A stretch of 64,000 nucleotides of DNA from Hyphomicrobium sp. (GTDB taxonomy: Bacteria > Pseudomonadota > Alphaproteobacteria > Rhizobiales > Hyphomicrobiaceae). A program made the position numbers and the translations under genes. Positions 25,054 to 35,124 of this stretch are shown in pieces. The notes beneath the pieces are model-generated. The model was not told the origin of the DNA and ran no database searches. It saw only the letters and a program-made list of their open reading frames with translations. The stretch covers positions 1 to 64,000 of the forward strand of contig JALHMJ010000012.1 in NCBI GenBank assembly GCA_022844105.1, read 5' to 3'. Position 1 is the stretch's first letter. The number at the start of each line of letters is the position of its first letter.

Positions 25054-26394
25054 TCATAGAGCAGGGAAATGACTTCGATAACCCATGGCTGCGGGATCGA
25101 ACAAAATGTCGCCGGGGCGCAATGGTCGTGCGAGCGCCAGTCCCTCAAGTGAGCGGCACCGCGACAACGCGACATAGGCCTGCCCATGGGCAAATGTTCC
25201 GCGGCCGAGGTCGATGTACACCTTTTCAAGTGTCAGGCCTTGCGCTTTGTGGATCGTCAACGCCCATGCCAGCCGGATCGGAAACTGTTTGAAAGTGCCG
25301 GCAACCGTTTCGACAATTTTTTCCGCAGCGCTGTCGTAGGCGTACCGGCGACTTTCCCATGCGGCTGGTTCGACTTCGAATTCGCGACCTCCAACGTCAA
25401 CCCATACTTGTTTGTCGGTGAGACGTGCAATTCGCGCCACGGTACCGTTGACCCATCGCCGGTCGGAATCATTCCGCAGCAGGATGACTTTTGCGCCGGG
25501 TTTGAGCTGAAGGGTCGTGTCGGTTGGATGCGCATTCGGGTTGAAGTCCCCGCTCACGCCAGCCTCATAAATGTGCACCCGACCTTCCAAAGCCTCAAGA
25601 TAAGCCATGTTGATGCGCTGCGCCGCGGCGTTGGTCGGAGTGAGGATGACGTAGGCGTCGCCTTCGCCAAGCGTTCTCACCGGCCGCACGCACCCGTTGA
25701 GGAGCTCCAGATCGTCCTCCTCCACATCGCCCTCTCGAATTCGATTCAAGACGCGGATCAGGCCCTCGTCGCTCTGACGGAACACCTGATTGAGCTCCAA
25801 AAGCACCGTACCGAGCCCTTCGCGCAGTCCAGAGGCTGCAAAAAAGAAGGGACCGCCGTGTTCGCTCTCCAGGTGCTGCGCAACTTCCGTTTCCTGAACC
25901 ACGGGCGGCAGCTGGTGCAGATCCCCGAACATGATGAGACGCAAGCCGCCGAACGGCTCGCGCGGCCGCCCTCGATTAATGCGCAGCGACATATCCATCG
26001 CCCACATCAAGTCGGAGCGGACCATCGACACCTCGTCGATGACGAGAAATTTGATCCGCCGCATCACTTGGCCGTTTCGGCTGCGGCGGATGTCGTCAGT
26101 CTTGATCAGCCGCGGTGGCAGCCCAAAAAAGGAATGAATGGTTTGTCCGCCGACGTTGACGGCAGCAAGCCCTGTTGGTGCCAAGACAACCATGTCGTCG
26201 GGGATGAGATCACGGATGCAGCGCAACAGAGTGGACTTGCCTGATCCGGCTCGACCGGTGATGAAAAGATGCCCGCCCGGTTCGCGCAGATAGGCGATCG
26301 CCGCCTCGTATTCCGGAGTCGGAGTGACGCCCTGCGGCCAAACGATGGACCGCTCGGAAATGGCGGCGGCCGTGACAGGTTCGGAAGCGGACAC
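25054..26394 (-). CDS. Pif1/RecD-like superfamily 1B DNA helicase
   Basis: About 446 residues. Walker A GRAGSGKST (near residue 50), Walker B VIDEVSMVRSDL (near 118), the FGDLHQLPPVV motif III, and the C-terminal AWALTIHKAQGLTLEKVYIDL with YVALSRCRSLEGL identify a 5'-3' SF1B helicase of the Pif1 type. Such enzymes unwind G-quadruplexes, R-loops or recombination intermediates. The frame continues upstream to 26514, but that part crosses the terminator of the neighbouring gene; the GTG at 26394 (VSASEPV) is my choice, and nearby TTG/GTG codons remain possible. Bacterial Pif1 genes are scattered and often acquired; base composition here looks like the surroundings. Confidence 0.85.
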   Translation of the reverse strand: MSASEPVTAAAISERSIVWPQGVTPTPEYEAAIAYLREPGGHLFITGRAGSGKSTLLRCIRDLIPDDMVVLAPTGLAAVNVGGQTIHSFFGLPPRLIKTDDIRRSRNGQVMRRIKFLVIDEVSMVRSDLMWAMDMSLRINRGRPREPFGGLRLIMFGDLHQLPPVVQETEVAQHLESEHGGPFFFAASGLREGLGTVLLELNQVFRQSDEGLIRVLNRIREGDVEEDDLELLNGCVRPVRTLGEGDAYVILTPTNAAAQRINMAYLEALEGRVHIYEAGVSGDFNPNAHPTDTTLQLKPGAKVILLRNDSDRRWVNGTVARIARLTDKQVWVDVGGREFEVEPAAWESRRYAYDSAAEKIVETVAGTFKQFPIRLAWALTIHKAQGLTLEKVYIDLGRGTFAHGQAYVALSRCRSLEGLALARPLRPGDILFDPAAMGYRSHFPAL

Positions 26395-26480
26395 GTGCAA
26401 TCTCGCGATGACGGAGGTCGCCCCACTAAGCAGCCTGCCGCCGCGCTTGTCAAAAGCGGCGTCGCCGCGATGGGAACCAT

Positions 26481-26511
26481 AAAAAAGGCGGCTGCCGGAT
26501 TGGCAACCGCC
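26481..26511 (-). terminator. Intrinsic terminator after the small exported protein gene
   Basis: On the minus strand GGCGGTTGCC pairs with GGCAGCCGCC (one G-T wobble) over a 5-base loop and is followed by six T. It lies 25 bases past the stop of the 85-residue exported protein. Confidence 0.88.
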
Positions 26512-26535
26512 CAACCATCACCGATGCGAATGCCG

Positions 26536-26793
26536 TTAGTCGGCCGTGATGCTGATGACCTTGAAGGCCTTGTCCATCTTGATGTCGTAGTTCGCCCCGT
26601 CGGCGCATTTGACATCATTGAGTTCGTAGACGCCGGTACCTTCCGATTCCTTTTCGCCCGTGCCGCCAGTGCAGCCCCAAGCCTTGGCCGTTGCGGCGAT
26701 CTTGCCGGCTTCGTCGGCCGATGGCTTGTCGTCGGCAAACGCAACGCCCGCTGAAAGTGTCAGGATCGAAATCGCGATGAGCGACTTTCTCAT
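26536..26793 (-). CDS. Small exported hypothetical protein
   Basis: An 85-residue precursor with a signal peptide (MRKSLIAISILTLSAGVAFA) leaving a mature domain of about 65 residues that contains two Cys (AWGCTGG, DVKCADG) likely to be disulfide-linked, and ends in a strand-rich segment (NYDIKMDKAFKVISITAD) reminiscent of PepSY-like or small beta domains. Function unknown. The ATG at 26793 begins the signal peptide. Own terminator downstream. Confidence 0.75.
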   Translation of the reverse strand: MRKSLIAISILTLSAGVAFADDKPSADEAGKIAATAKAWGCTGGTGEKESEGTGVYELNDVKCADGANYDIKMDKAFKVISITAD

Positions 26794-26978
26794 GGGTAGA
26801 TCTCCAAAAAGTGGTTGCATAGTCGGTCAGGGAAACGGCTGACGGTTCGCGCAAACTGAGAAAGCGCACACTTCCGCTGCCGGTCATGTTGCGCTGCAGC
26901 AGGCCTATTGCAATGGGAAGATTTCCCAAAATATCAGGAAGATTTTCAGAAATTATCGGGAATGATCGTCGCCGAACG

Positions 26979-28817
26979 TCAGGCGACGTCTACTTCGCGT
27001 TCCGATTCACGCTTGCGTTCCTGTCGCTTGCGCTCGTTCGGATCAAGCCAGCGCTTGCGCAGCCGGATCGTCTCCGGCGTAATCTCAACGAGTTCCTCGT
27101 CTGTAATGTAAGACATCGCCTTTTCAAGCGTCAGCTTCATCGGCGGTACGAGGGTCAGCGCCTCATCCTTGCCTGACGCGCGCACGTTGGTCAGCTTCTT
27201 GCCCTGAACGACGTTGACGATGAGATCGTTGTCACGCGAATGTTCGCCGACGATCATGCCTTCGTAGACGCGCGCCTGCGCACCGATCATGAACAGGCCA
27301 CGATCCTGGAGATGGAAGATCGAGTACGCGGTCGCATCACCGGTTCCGTTAGAGATCAGCACGCCCTGCCGCCGACCCTGGATCTCACCCTTGTACGGGG
27401 CATATGAGTGGAAGAGGCGGTTCATGACAGCTGTGCCGCGACTGTCGGACAGGAGCTCCGACTGGTAGCCGAGAAGCCCGCGCGTCGGCACAAGGAAAAC
27501 CATTCGTGTCCGCCCGCCGCCGGATGGACGCATCTCCATGAGATCGCCGCGCCGTTCGGACAGCTTTTGCACGATGACACCTGTGAAGCCATCGTCGACG
27601 TCGATGATGGTCTCCTCGATCGGCTCCAGCTTCTGCCCCGTGTCCGGATCAGACTTGATAACGACTTTCGGCCGCGAAACGGTAATTTCAAAGCCTTCGC
27701 GCCGCATGTTCTCAATCAGAATGGCAAGTTGTAATTCACCGCGGCCCGACACGACAAAGCTGTCGGTCTCATCGCTATCGGTGACCTTAATGGCAATGTT
27801 GCGCTCGCCTTCGCGCATAAGGCGGTCACGGATGACGCGGCTCTGAACCTTGTTGCCCTCCTGGCCGGCGAACGGACCATCGTTGATGCGGAAGGTCATG
27901 GACAGCGTCGGCGGATCGATCGGCTGCGCCGTCAGAGCCTGATCCACGGAGGGATCGCACAAGGTATCGGCGACGGTCGCATCCGTCATGCCGGCCAGCG
28001 CGATGATCTCACCAGCGCTGGCTTCGTCGACCGGCACGCGCTCCAACCCGCGATAGGCGAGCACCTTGGTCGCGCGGAAGGTTTCGACAAGTGATCCGTC
28101 GTGACGGATCGCCTTCAGAGCCATATTGGACTTGATGGTGCCCGAGGTGATGCGACCGGTCAGGATGCGGCCCAGAAACGCATCGGCTTCCAGCGTTGTC
28201 GCCAGCATGCGCACGGGACCGTCGTCGACGGCCGGCGGCGGCACGTGCGCCAGAACGAGATCGAACAGCGGCGCCAGATCCGTCTGCGGACCCTCCGGCG
28301 CCAGCGCCATCCAGCCATTGCGGCCCGATCCATATAGGACAGGAAAATCGAGCTGATCGTCAGTGGCGTCAAGGTTGGCAAACAGATCGAAGATTTCGTT
28401 CAATACATCCAGGTGACGTTCATCCGGACGGTCGATCTTGTTGATCGCAACAATGGGACGCAACCCGCGGCGCAGCGCTTTCGACACGACGAATTTTGTC
28501 TGCGGCAGCGGTCCTTCCGAGGCGTCGACGAGAACGATAACGCCGTCGACCATGTTCAAGATACGTTCGACTTCACCGCCGAAATCGGCGTGGCCTGGCG
28601 TATCGACGATATTGATCCGCGTGTCCTTCCAGACGACCGACGTACACTTCGCCAGAATGGTGATACCGCGTTCGCGTTCCAGATCGTTGGAATCCATGGC
28701 CCGTTCGGCAACCTTCTGGTTTTCCCGGAAGGAGCCCGACTGCTTCAGGAGTTCGTCGACAAGCGTGGTCTTGCCATGGTCGACGTGCGCGATGATCGCG
28801 ATATTTCTTAACTTCAT
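26979..28817 (-). CDS. typA: Ribosome-associated translational GTPase TypA/BipA
   Basis: A 612-residue GTPase of the EF-G type that binds ribosomes and supports 50S assembly and stress adaptation, notably at low temperature. G motifs are intact: [10 protein letters not shown] (residues 10-19), DTPGHADF, and NKIDRPDE. The C-terminal TypA-specific domain includes [19 protein letters not shown] in part. The frame is open 72 codons upstream, but the ATG at 28817 gives the conserved [15 protein letters not shown] start. It ends in a Lys/Arg/Glu-rich tail. Confidence 0.96.
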   Translation of the reverse strand: MKLRNIAIIAHVDHGKTTLVDELLKQSGSFRENQKVAERAMDSNDLERERGITILAKCTSVVWKDTRINIVDTPGHADFGGEVERILNMVDGVIVLVDASEGPLPQTKFVVSKALRRGLRPIVAINKIDRPDERHLDVLNEIFDLFANLDATDDQLDFPVLYGSGRNGWMALAPEGPQTDLAPLFDLVLAHVPPPAVDDGPVRMLATTLEADAFLGRILTGRITSGTIKSNMALKAIRHDGSLVETFRATKVLAYRGLERVPVDEASAGEIIALAGMTDATVADTLCDPSVDQALTAQPIDPPTLSMTFRINDGPFAGQEGNKVQSRVIRDRLMREGERNIAIKVTDSDETDSFVVSGRGELQLAILIENMRREGFEITVSRPKVVIKSDPDTGQKLEPIEETIIDVDDGFTGVIVQKLSERRGDLMEMRPSGGGRTRMVFLVPTRGLLGYQSELLSDSRGTAVMNRLFHSYAPYKGEIQGRRQGVLISNGTGDATAYSIFHLQDRGLFMIGAQARVYEGMIVGEHSRDNDLIVNVVQGKKLTNVRASGKDEALTLVPPMKLTLEKAMSYITDEELVEITPETIRLRKRWLDPNERKRQERKRESEREVDVA

Positions 28818-29029
28818 GAATGGTCTCTTAAGGAGATAGGCCGGGGGCGGATTGGAACCGGGCGCACCGGCAACGATTGCGCGGGGAGGTAGCACATCCC
28901 CCCGCATGCCGCCAGGGGACGGTTGTGTCGTTACCGCGTCATATACGTACCATCCGCCCGATTTCAGTGGGGCGTGACGAGAGTGGTGAATGATGCAGCA
29001 AAACGGCCGCCAGTCGCCGGTTCGCCAGC

Positions 29030-30373
29030 TCAATGCAGTTTAACGTGGGGCTCCGTCCGGCGCGTCAACAGCCGTGACACGGAATCGAGGGTAACCTTCC
29101 AAAAGCCGTGCAGTGCCCATTCGTGCATTTTGTATAGCGAGCGGTACATCATCTTGGCGAAGAAACCTTCGATCATCATCTTCCGGCCAGTGACGAAGCC
29201 CATGAGGCTGCCGACGGTCGAGTACTCCCCGAGTGATACGAGCGATCCGAAATCGCGATAACGGAACGGCTCCAGCGGCTCGTTCTCGAGCTTGCGGCGA
29301 ATCTGGCGGTAGACGTGCGATGCCATCTGATGCGCGGCCTGCGCCCGCGGCGGGATCGGATGCGTATCGCCTTCGGGCACCAGATAGGCGCAATCGCCGA
29401 TCGCGAAGATGGCCTCGTTGCGCGTCGTCTGCAGTGTGGGCTTGACGACGAGCGTGTCCATGCGGCTGACCTCCAGCCCAAGGTCCTTCAAGACCGCCGG
29501 CCCCTTTACACCTGCCGACCACACGACCAGTTCCGACGGAATGAAATCGCCATTCTGCAGTTCTACGCCGTCGGCTCGCACCCGCGTTACGCGTGAATTC
29601 GTACGCACATCGACGTCGAGCTTCTTCAAGATCTCGGTGGTTGCTTCCGAAATGCGTTCGGGCAGGGCTGGCACGATGCGTGGCGCGGCCTCGATCAGCG
29701 TAATCTTCATATCTTTTTCCGGTTCGATCCTGTCGAGACCGAATTGTGCGATGCCGCGCACGGTGCGATGCAACTCCGCTGAAAGCTCGGTCCCTGTGGC
29801 ACCCGCGCCGATGATCGTCACATCCAGCTGGCCCGGCCGCACCGGACCCTCCTGTGCCTGGGCCCGAACGCAGGCATTGAGCAGCCTTCGGTTGAAGCGC
29901 TCGGCCTGCTGCTGCGTGTCGAGCATGATCGCATGCTCCATGACACCCGGTGTGCCAAAGTCGTTTGACACGCTGCCGATGGCGATAACGAGAATGTCGT
30001 ATACGAGAGCGCGCTTCGGCGTCACCTCACGGCCATCTTCATCGAACGTGGCGGCGAGATAAACTTGCTTTTCAGTCTGATTGAGCCCGATCATTTCGCC
30101 GTAGCGGAACTTGAAGCCGTGCCAATGGCTCTGAGCCATGTACTCCAGTTCGTGCTGATCAACGTCCATACTGCCGGCCGCGATTTCGTGCAGAAGCGGC
30201 TTCCAAATATGCGTACGCGACTTGTCGACGAGCGTAACGGCCGCTTTGCCTTTTCGCCCGAGCTTGTTTCCAAGTGCGGTGACGAGCTCCAGCCCCCCTG
30301 CGCCGCCGCCGACGACCACAATGTGTGTGAGATCGGGCTTGGGGACGACAAGGGTGCGCGTCGATGACGTCAT
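29030..30373 (-). CDS. ndh: Type II NADH dehydrogenase (NDH-2)
   Basis: A 447-residue single-subunit NADH:quinone oxidoreductase that feeds electrons to the quinone pool without pumping protons. FAD motif VVVGGGAGGLE (about residues 18-28) and NADH motif IIGAGATGTEL near residue 180 are intact, as is AIGDCAYL. The C-terminal region (MIEGFFAKMMYRSLYKMHEW) is the amphipathic membrane anchor of the family. The start at 30373 (MTSSTRT) is an ATG five codons inside a longer frame. In a methylotroph it would help reoxidise NADH from formate oxidation. Confidence 0.92.
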   Translation of the reverse strand: MTSSTRTLVVPKPDLTHIVVVGGGAGGLELVTALGNKLGRKGKAAVTLVDKSRTHIWKPLLHEIAAGSMDVDQHELEYMAQSHWHGFKFRYGEMIGLNQTEKQVYLAATFDEDGREVTPKRALVYDILVIAIGSVSNDFGTPGVMEHAIMLDTQQQAERFNRRLLNACVRAQAQEGPVRPGQLDVTIIGAGATGTELSAELHRTVRGIAQFGLDRIEPEKDMKITLIEAAPRIVPALPERISEATTEILKKLDVDVRTNSRVTRVRADGVELQNGDFIPSELVVWSAGVKGPAVLKDLGLEVSRMDTLVVKPTLQTTRNEAIFAIGDCAYLVPEGDTHPIPPRAQAAHQMASHVYRQIRRKLENEPLEPFRYRDFGSLVSLGEYSTVGSLMGFVTGRKMMIEGFFAKMMYRSLYKMHEWALHGFWKVTLDSVSRLLTRRTEPHVKLH

Positions 30374-30448
30374 TTCGCAAATCTCCACGCTTCAACTTCC
30401 GCGATGACTTATGTCGGCAAGAAGACTTACGCGGTCAATGTGGCATGG

Positions 30449-32881
30449 TCAGCCGCGGATTTCCCCGCCCGTCGCCGATTTGATACCGGCAACGATTTTC
30501 TCCGATACGGCTTCAATGTCTTTTTCGGTCAGCGTCTCGGACGTCGGCTGCAAAGTTACTTCGATCGCCACCGATTTCTTACCCTCTGCAGCCAGTGCTC
30601 CGCCTTCGAAGACATCAAAAACAACAATATTCGCGATCAGCACCCGATCGGCGCCCGCCGCCGCTTTCACCACGTCTCCGGCCGGAACCGTCTTATCGAC
30701 AACGAAAGCGAAGTCGCGGCGCACCGGCAGCAGATCGATGGCGGCGAGCGGCATGCGCGCGCGCGATTTCTTCTTGTCCGGCGGCAGAGCGTCGATGAAT
30801 ACCTCGAACGCCACCGCAGGACCGTCCACATCGAGGGCTTTAAGAGTCGCGGGGTGCAGGTCTCCAAATTGAGCCAGAATGGTTTTCGGGCCGAGACGAA
30901 GCGTGCCTGAGCGGCCAGGATGGTACCACACCGGCGCATCGCGCGTGATCTGTGCCTTCCCAGCATCAACGCCGAGCGCGGCCAATACCGCGACCGCATC
31001 CGCTTTGGCATCGAACACGCTGACCGGTTGCGCCGCGCCGTCCCAGTGCCGTCCCGATCCGGTCGCGCGCGCCGTTCCCGCTCGCACACCGGCCGCAATG
31101 AGCCGCTGATCCGCCGGTTGATCGCCCTGATAGACCTGCCCCAGTTCGAACAAGGCCACGTCGGAGAGACCGCGATTGGCGTTGCGGGCGGCACCCATCA
31201 GGAGGCCCGGCAACAGGCTCGGCCGCATCGATGACAAGTCCGCGGAAATCGGGTTGGCAAGTTCGAGTGCATCGGACCCGCCACCGAAGTGTGTGGCCAT
31301 CGTGCGTGGCAGGAAGGACCAGGTTACTGCCTCCACCATTCCGCGCGCTGCGAGCGTCCGACGCGCGCGGCGTGCCCGCTTTTGCCGTTCGGTCAGGACC
31401 GGCTTGGCAATCCCGCTCGTCCGCTCCAGCGGTGTCGAGGGAATGCGATTGAGACCGGCGATGCGAACCACCTCTTCCACGAGATCGGCCGGCCCATTGA
31501 GATCCGGCCGCCATGTGGGCGTCGTCACGGTAATGTCATGGTCGTGCCCTTCCAGCGCGCATCCAAGCGCCTCCAGGATGTGGCGGACCTCCGCCGTTTC
31601 GATGGCGATCCCAGAAAGCTTTGCGACCCGGTCTGTATCGAACGCAATGACGCGCGCCGTTTGCGGCGCTTTGCCCGCGACCTTTGTCTTTGATGGCGTT
31701 CCACCACAGAATTTTTCGATCATTTGCGTCGCCAGATCGAGCCCTGGCAGCACCGATTGGGGATCAACCCCGCGCTCGAAACGATAGCGCGCGTCCGTGA
31801 CGAGCCCGGCCTTGCGGCCGGTCGTGGCGGTACGCACCGGATCGAACCACGCACTCTCGACCAGCACGTTTCGGGTCGCGTCCGTACAGCCGGAAGCCTC
31901 ACCGCCCATGATACCGCCGAGACCGAGAACGCCGTTGTCGTCGGCGATCACGCACATGGTCTCATCGACCGCATGCTCTTTGCCGTCGAGCCCGAGGAAT
32001 GTCTCGCCGGCCTTTCCGAGCCGCGCGCGGATGGCGCCCGTCAACTTGTCGGCGTCATAGACATGCAGCGGCCGGCCGTGCTCGTTGGAGATGTAGTTCG
32101 TCACGTCGACGAGCGCGTTGATCGGGCGCAGGCCCACGGCCTTCAAGCGGTTCTGCAGCCAGTCCGGCGAGGGTCCGTTTTTCACCCCCGTAATAACGCG
32201 CGCGGCGAATACAGGGCATGCACTTTCCGCGCCCGTCGGAAAGTCGAGCTTGACGTCGATCGGGCAGTCCTTGGCGCCTTCGACGCCGTGGATGCGGGTC
32301 TCGTGTTTCAACGTGCCGAGCCCGGCTGCCGCAAGGTCGCGGGCGATGCCGCGCACGCCGGTGCAATCCGGACGGTTCGGCGTCAGCTTCACCTCAAATA
32401 CAGGATCATTGAGGCCAGCGACGTCGATGTAGCGGCTGCCCACCTTGTCGGCGAGCGTTGCGTCGAGTTCCAGAATTCCCTCGCTGTCCGTCGACAATTC
32501 CAGTTCCGCCGCCGAGCACATCATGCCGTTCGACACGACGCCGCGAACGGGTTTCTTTTCCAGCGTTATCTTCGAGCCCGGTATAAAAGTGCCAAGCGGT
32601 GCGAAAACCGAGACAAGTCCGACGCGCGCGTTCGGCGCACCGCACACGACTTCCATCAGCGGCTGGCCCTTCGCGACCTCCACCTGAACGACCTGCAGCT
32701 TGTCGGCATTGGGATGCTTTTTTGCCTCCACGATGCGTGCGACGGTGAACGCGCCGAGTTTTGCGGCGGGATCTTCCACGCTTTCGACCTCAAGGCCAAT
32801 GGCCGACAGCGTTGTCGCAATCTCCTCGATCGTCGCCGTCGTCTTCAGGTGCTCTTTCAGCCATGACAGCGTGAATTTCAT
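30449..32881 (-). CDS. pheT: Phenylalanine--tRNA ligase beta subunit
   Basis: An 810-residue subunit with the expected domain series: N-terminal B1 and EMAP-II-like tRNA-binding domain (KLQVVQVEVAKGQPL), B3/B4 editing region, B5, the catalytic-like core, and the C-terminal ferredoxin-fold anticodon-binding domain (RDFAFVVDKTVPAGDV). It pairs with PheS to charge tRNA-Phe. The ATG at 32881 is the conserved MKFTLSWLKEHL start. Unusually, a small membrane-protein gene lies between pheS and pheT. Confidence 0.96.
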   Translation of the reverse strand: MKFTLSWLKEHLKTTATIEEIATTLSAIGLEVESVEDPAAKLGAFTVARIVEAKKHPNADKLQVVQVEVAKGQPLMEVVCGAPNARVGLVSVFAPLGTFIPGSKITLEKKPVRGVVSNGMMCSAAELELSTDSEGILELDATLADKVGSRYIDVAGLNDPVFEVKLTPNRPDCTGVRGIARDLAAAGLGTLKHETRIHGVEGAKDCPIDVKLDFPTGAESACPVFAARVITGVKNGPSPDWLQNRLKAVGLRPINALVDVTNYISNEHGRPLHVYDADKLTGAIRARLGKAGETFLGLDGKEHAVDETMCVIADDNGVLGLGGIMGGEASGCTDATRNVLVESAWFDPVRTATTGRKAGLVTDARYRFERGVDPQSVLPGLDLATQMIEKFCGGTPSKTKVAGKAPQTARVIAFDTDRVAKLSGIAIETAEVRHILEALGCALEGHDHDITVTTPTWRPDLNGPADLVEEVVRIAGLNRIPSTPLERTSGIAKPVLTERQKRARRARRTLAARGMVEAVTWSFLPRTMATHFGGGSDALELANPISADLSSMRPSLLPGLLMGAARNANRGLSDVALFELGQVYQGDQPADQRLIAAGVRAGTARATGSGRHWDGAAQPVSVFDAKADAVAVLAALGVDAGKAQITRDAPVWYHPGRSGTLRLGPKTILAQFGDLHPATLKALDVDGPAVAFEVFIDALPPDKKKSRARMPLAAIDLLPVRRDFAFVVDKTVPAGDVVKAAAGADRVLIANIVVFDVFEGGALAAEGKKSVAIEVTLQPTSETLTEKDIEAVSEKIVAGIKSATGGEIRG

Positions 32882-32895
32882 CGCAATTGTTCCGT

Positions 32896-33219
32896 TCAGC
32901 GGGTCTTCTGGGCGTTGATCGCCATGATGTAGATCAGCACCCACAGCAGTGCGGGCGCCAGCGTGAAGGCAAAACCGGACACGAAGCTTTGCCCGAGACG
33001 TTCACCGAGTGAACAAGCCGCCGCGGAGCCATCGAGGCCATAACAATTGCCATCGAAAATCATGGCGTCGTAGGCGAGCGGCAGCAGCATCAGCGCCGCG
33101 ACGCCGAATGCGCCGACGATCTGCTGTTGCGCCAGGGGGCGCTGCCCCATGATCGAGCCGAGACCGAACGCGACGAGCAGCGCCACGGTCATTAGGATCA
33201 GCGGAATGGCCAGCGCCAT
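32896..33219 (-). CDS. Membrane protein inserted between pheS and pheT
   Basis: A 107-residue protein with three hydrophobic segments: residues 2-22, 34-54 and 80-102. Two Cys (FDGNCYG, AAACSLG) flank the loop before the last helix and would face the periplasm in one topology. Spacing is 18 bases after pheS and 14 bases before pheT, so it is embedded in the pheST operon. No family recognised. Similar small membrane genes inside pheST occur sporadically in alphaproteobacteria, to my knowledge without known function. Confidence 0.7.
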   Translation of the reverse strand: MALAIPLILMTVALLVAFGLGSIMGQRPLAQQQIVGAFGVAALMLLPLAYDAMIFDGNCYGLDGSAAACSLGERLGQSFVSGFAFTLAPALLWVLIYIMAINAQKTR

Positions 33220-33237
33220 GGTCTAATCTCCACTACG

Positions 33238-34311
33238 TCATGACGACAGCCCGCCGCCGAGGGTCGGCTGGTCGAGCAGCGAAAAACCGTAGTGGCGCAG
33301 CCAGCGCAGATCGGCGGAAAAAAATGCGCGCAGGTCCGGCAGCCCGTATTTGAGCATTGCGATGCGATCCAGCCCCATGCCGAAAGCAAAGCCCTGGTAT
33401 TTTTCAGGGTCGAGACCGCAGTTGGCAATGACGTTCGGATGCACCATTCCGCAACCCAGGATCTCAAGCCACTGTCCCGGTTTACCGATTGCGGAGGCGT
33501 CGATATCGACCTCCATCGAGGGCTCGGTGAAAGGAAAGTGCGAGGCGCGGAACCGCATCGTGACATTGTCGACCTCGAAGAACGCTTTGGCGAATTCTTC
33601 CAGTACCCACTTCAGATGGCCCATATGGGTCGTCTCATCGATGACGAGACCTTCGATCTGGTGAAACATCGGCGTGTGCGTCTGGTCGCTATCGCAGCGA
33701 TAGACGCGGCCCGGTGCGATGATGCGGATGGGCGGCGTCTTGGTCTGCATCGTGCGGATTTGCACCGGGCTCGTATGCGTGCGCAGGAGGAGCCGCGAGC
33801 CGTCGGGCTTCGGGTTGAAGTAAAACGTATCGTGCTCCTGTCGCGCCGGATGCTCGGCGGGCATATTGAGCTTCGTAAAGTTGAGGTCGTCCGTTTCGAT
33901 ATCCGGACCCTCCGCGACCTCAAACCCCAGATCAGCAAAAATTTCGATGCACTCGTCGAGCACTTGGCTCACGGGATGAATTCGGCCCTGTAACGCGACG
34001 CCGGCCCGCACCGGCAGCGTGATGTCTTCTCGCTCATGGGTGAGCCGGGTTGTGAGTGCCGCGGCTTCAAGCATCGACCGGCGCTCGTCCAGCGCATCTG
34101 AAACCTTTGCCTTCACTGCGTTGACAGACGCGCCGAACGCCTTGCGCTCATCCGGCGGTAATTTCCCGAGTTGCGCCATTAGCTCCGACACACGACCCTT
34201 CTTGCCGAGCGCGGCAACGCGCACGACATCAAGCGCGGCGAGATCGGTCGCTGCCGCAATCTCTTCCAATACATCGTGTTCGAGGTGGGTGAGATCAGTG
34301 CCAGATGACAT
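33238..34311 (-). CDS. pheS: Phenylalanine--tRNA ligase alpha subunit
   Basis: A 357-residue class II synthetase subunit holding the active site. Motif 2 [16 protein letters not shown] (around residue 255) and motif 3 [11 protein letters not shown] (around residue 325) are intact, and the N-terminal coiled-coil tRNA arm precedes them. The ATG at 34311 (MSSGTDL) is preferred to an upstream frame extension of 18 codons. It follows rplT by 185 bases. Confidence 0.96.
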   Translation of the reverse strand: MSSGTDLTHLEHDVLEEIAAATDLAALDVVRVAALGKKGRVSELMAQLGKLPPDERKAFGASVNAVKAKVSDALDERRSMLEAAALTTRLTHEREDITLPVRAGVALQGRIHPVSQVLDECIEIFADLGFEVAEGPDIETDDLNFTKLNMPAEHPARQEHDTFYFNPKPDGSRLLLRTHTSPVQIRTMQTKTPPIRIIAPGRVYRCDSDQTHTPMFHQIEGLVIDETTHMGHLKWVLEEFAKAFFEVDNVTMRFRASHFPFTEPSMEVDIDASAIGKPGQWLEILGCGMVHPNVIANCGLDPEKYQGFAFGMGLDRIAMLKYGLPDLRAFFSADLRWLRHYGFSLLDQPTLGGGLSS

Positions 34312-34443
34312 GCGTGACAGCCTCCGGAAGGGGCAGGCGCCCGGCATCCCGTCCGCGGGTCTCACGTGAGGCGCCGGCCTCTGGCAGAGGCGCAGCGATG
34401 CGGGCCCCGCAGGGCGCGACGGTCAGGCTAGGCAGAAGAGTGG

Positions 34444-34468
34444 ATCCGGGGGTAACGACCCCCCGGAT
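34444..34468 (-). terminator. Strong hairpin between rplT and pheS
   Basis: ATCCGGGGG and CCCCCGGAT (34444-34452 and 34460-34468) pair perfectly over 7 bases. No T run follows, so it may be a processing or attenuation hairpin rather than a full terminator. Position is 28 bases past the rplT stop. Confidence 0.5.
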
Positions 34469-34496
34469 GATCGATCGTGTTCAGCGCAAAATACGG

Positions 34497-34862
34497 TCAG
34501 GCAGCTTTCGGCAGTGCAGCCTGCGCCTGATCGACCAGCGCCTTGAAAGCAGCGTTGTCCTTCACGGCGATGTCGGCGAGAACCTTGCGGTCGACCTCGA
34601 TGCCGGCCTTCGTGAGGCCGTCGATGAAGCGACCATAGGTCAAGCCATGTTCGCGCGCGGCGGCGTTGATGCGCTGAATCCAGAGCGCGCGGAAGGTGCG
34701 CTTCTTGTTTTTCCGGTCGCGGAAGTTGTACTGCATGGCCTTTTCGACGGCCTGCTTGGCGACGCGGATCGTATTCTTGCGACGGCCATAATAGCCCTTC
34801 GCGGCCTTGAGGACTTTCTTGTGCTTGGCGTGGGCGGTAACGCCACGCTTGACGCGTGCCAT
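34497..34862 (-). CDS. rplT: 50S ribosomal protein L20
   Basis: A 121-residue L20. The N-terminal basic region [18 protein letters not shown] and [20 protein letters not shown] are diagnostic. It is essential for early 50S assembly, and in several bacteria L20 represses its own rpmI-rplT message. It lies 61 bases downstream of rpmI. Confidence 0.97.
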   Translation of the reverse strand: MARVKRGVTAHAKHKKVLKAAKGYYGRRKNTIRVAKQAVEKAMQYNFRDRKNKKRTFRALWIQRINAAAREHGLTYGRFIDGLTKAGIEVDRKVLADIAVKDNAAFKALVDQAQAALPKAA

Positions 34863-34923
34863 GAGACTTCTCCGTTTCGTTCACTGGGTGAGGGCTGAAC
34901 CGGCTGTCGACAGCCGGAAACGA

Positions 34924-35124
34924 TTAGCGGTTGTAGGGCATGTACTTCTTGACGATGTTCGCATCCGAATCGCTCAGCACCATCGTGCCGCGCGCTTTCT
35001 GGATGAACTTGGTCGTCCGCTTGATCATGCCGTGCCGCTTGCCAGCAGCACCCGCCTTCACCTTGCCCGTCGCCGTAAAACGGAAACGCTTTTTGGCACC
35101 ACTCTTGGTCTTCATCTTGGGCAT
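34924..35124 (-). CDS. rpmI: 50S ribosomal protein L35
   Basis: A 66-residue L35 ([20 protein letters not shown] start, KKYMPYNR end), standard length. The frame is open 158 codons further upstream, but that part is not protein-like. infC, commonly upstream of rpmI, is not found here, so rpmI-rplT-pheS-pheT probably starts from a promoter in the 595-base region above. Confidence 0.96.
   Translation of the reverse strand: MPKMKTKSGAKKRFRFTATGKVKAGAAGKRHGMIKRTTKFIQKARGTMVLSDSDANIVKKYMPYNR

Noticed and set aside
31724-32866. A 380-codon plus-strand frame opposite pheT
   Set aside because: Antisense to pheT and biased in composition; no family resemblance.
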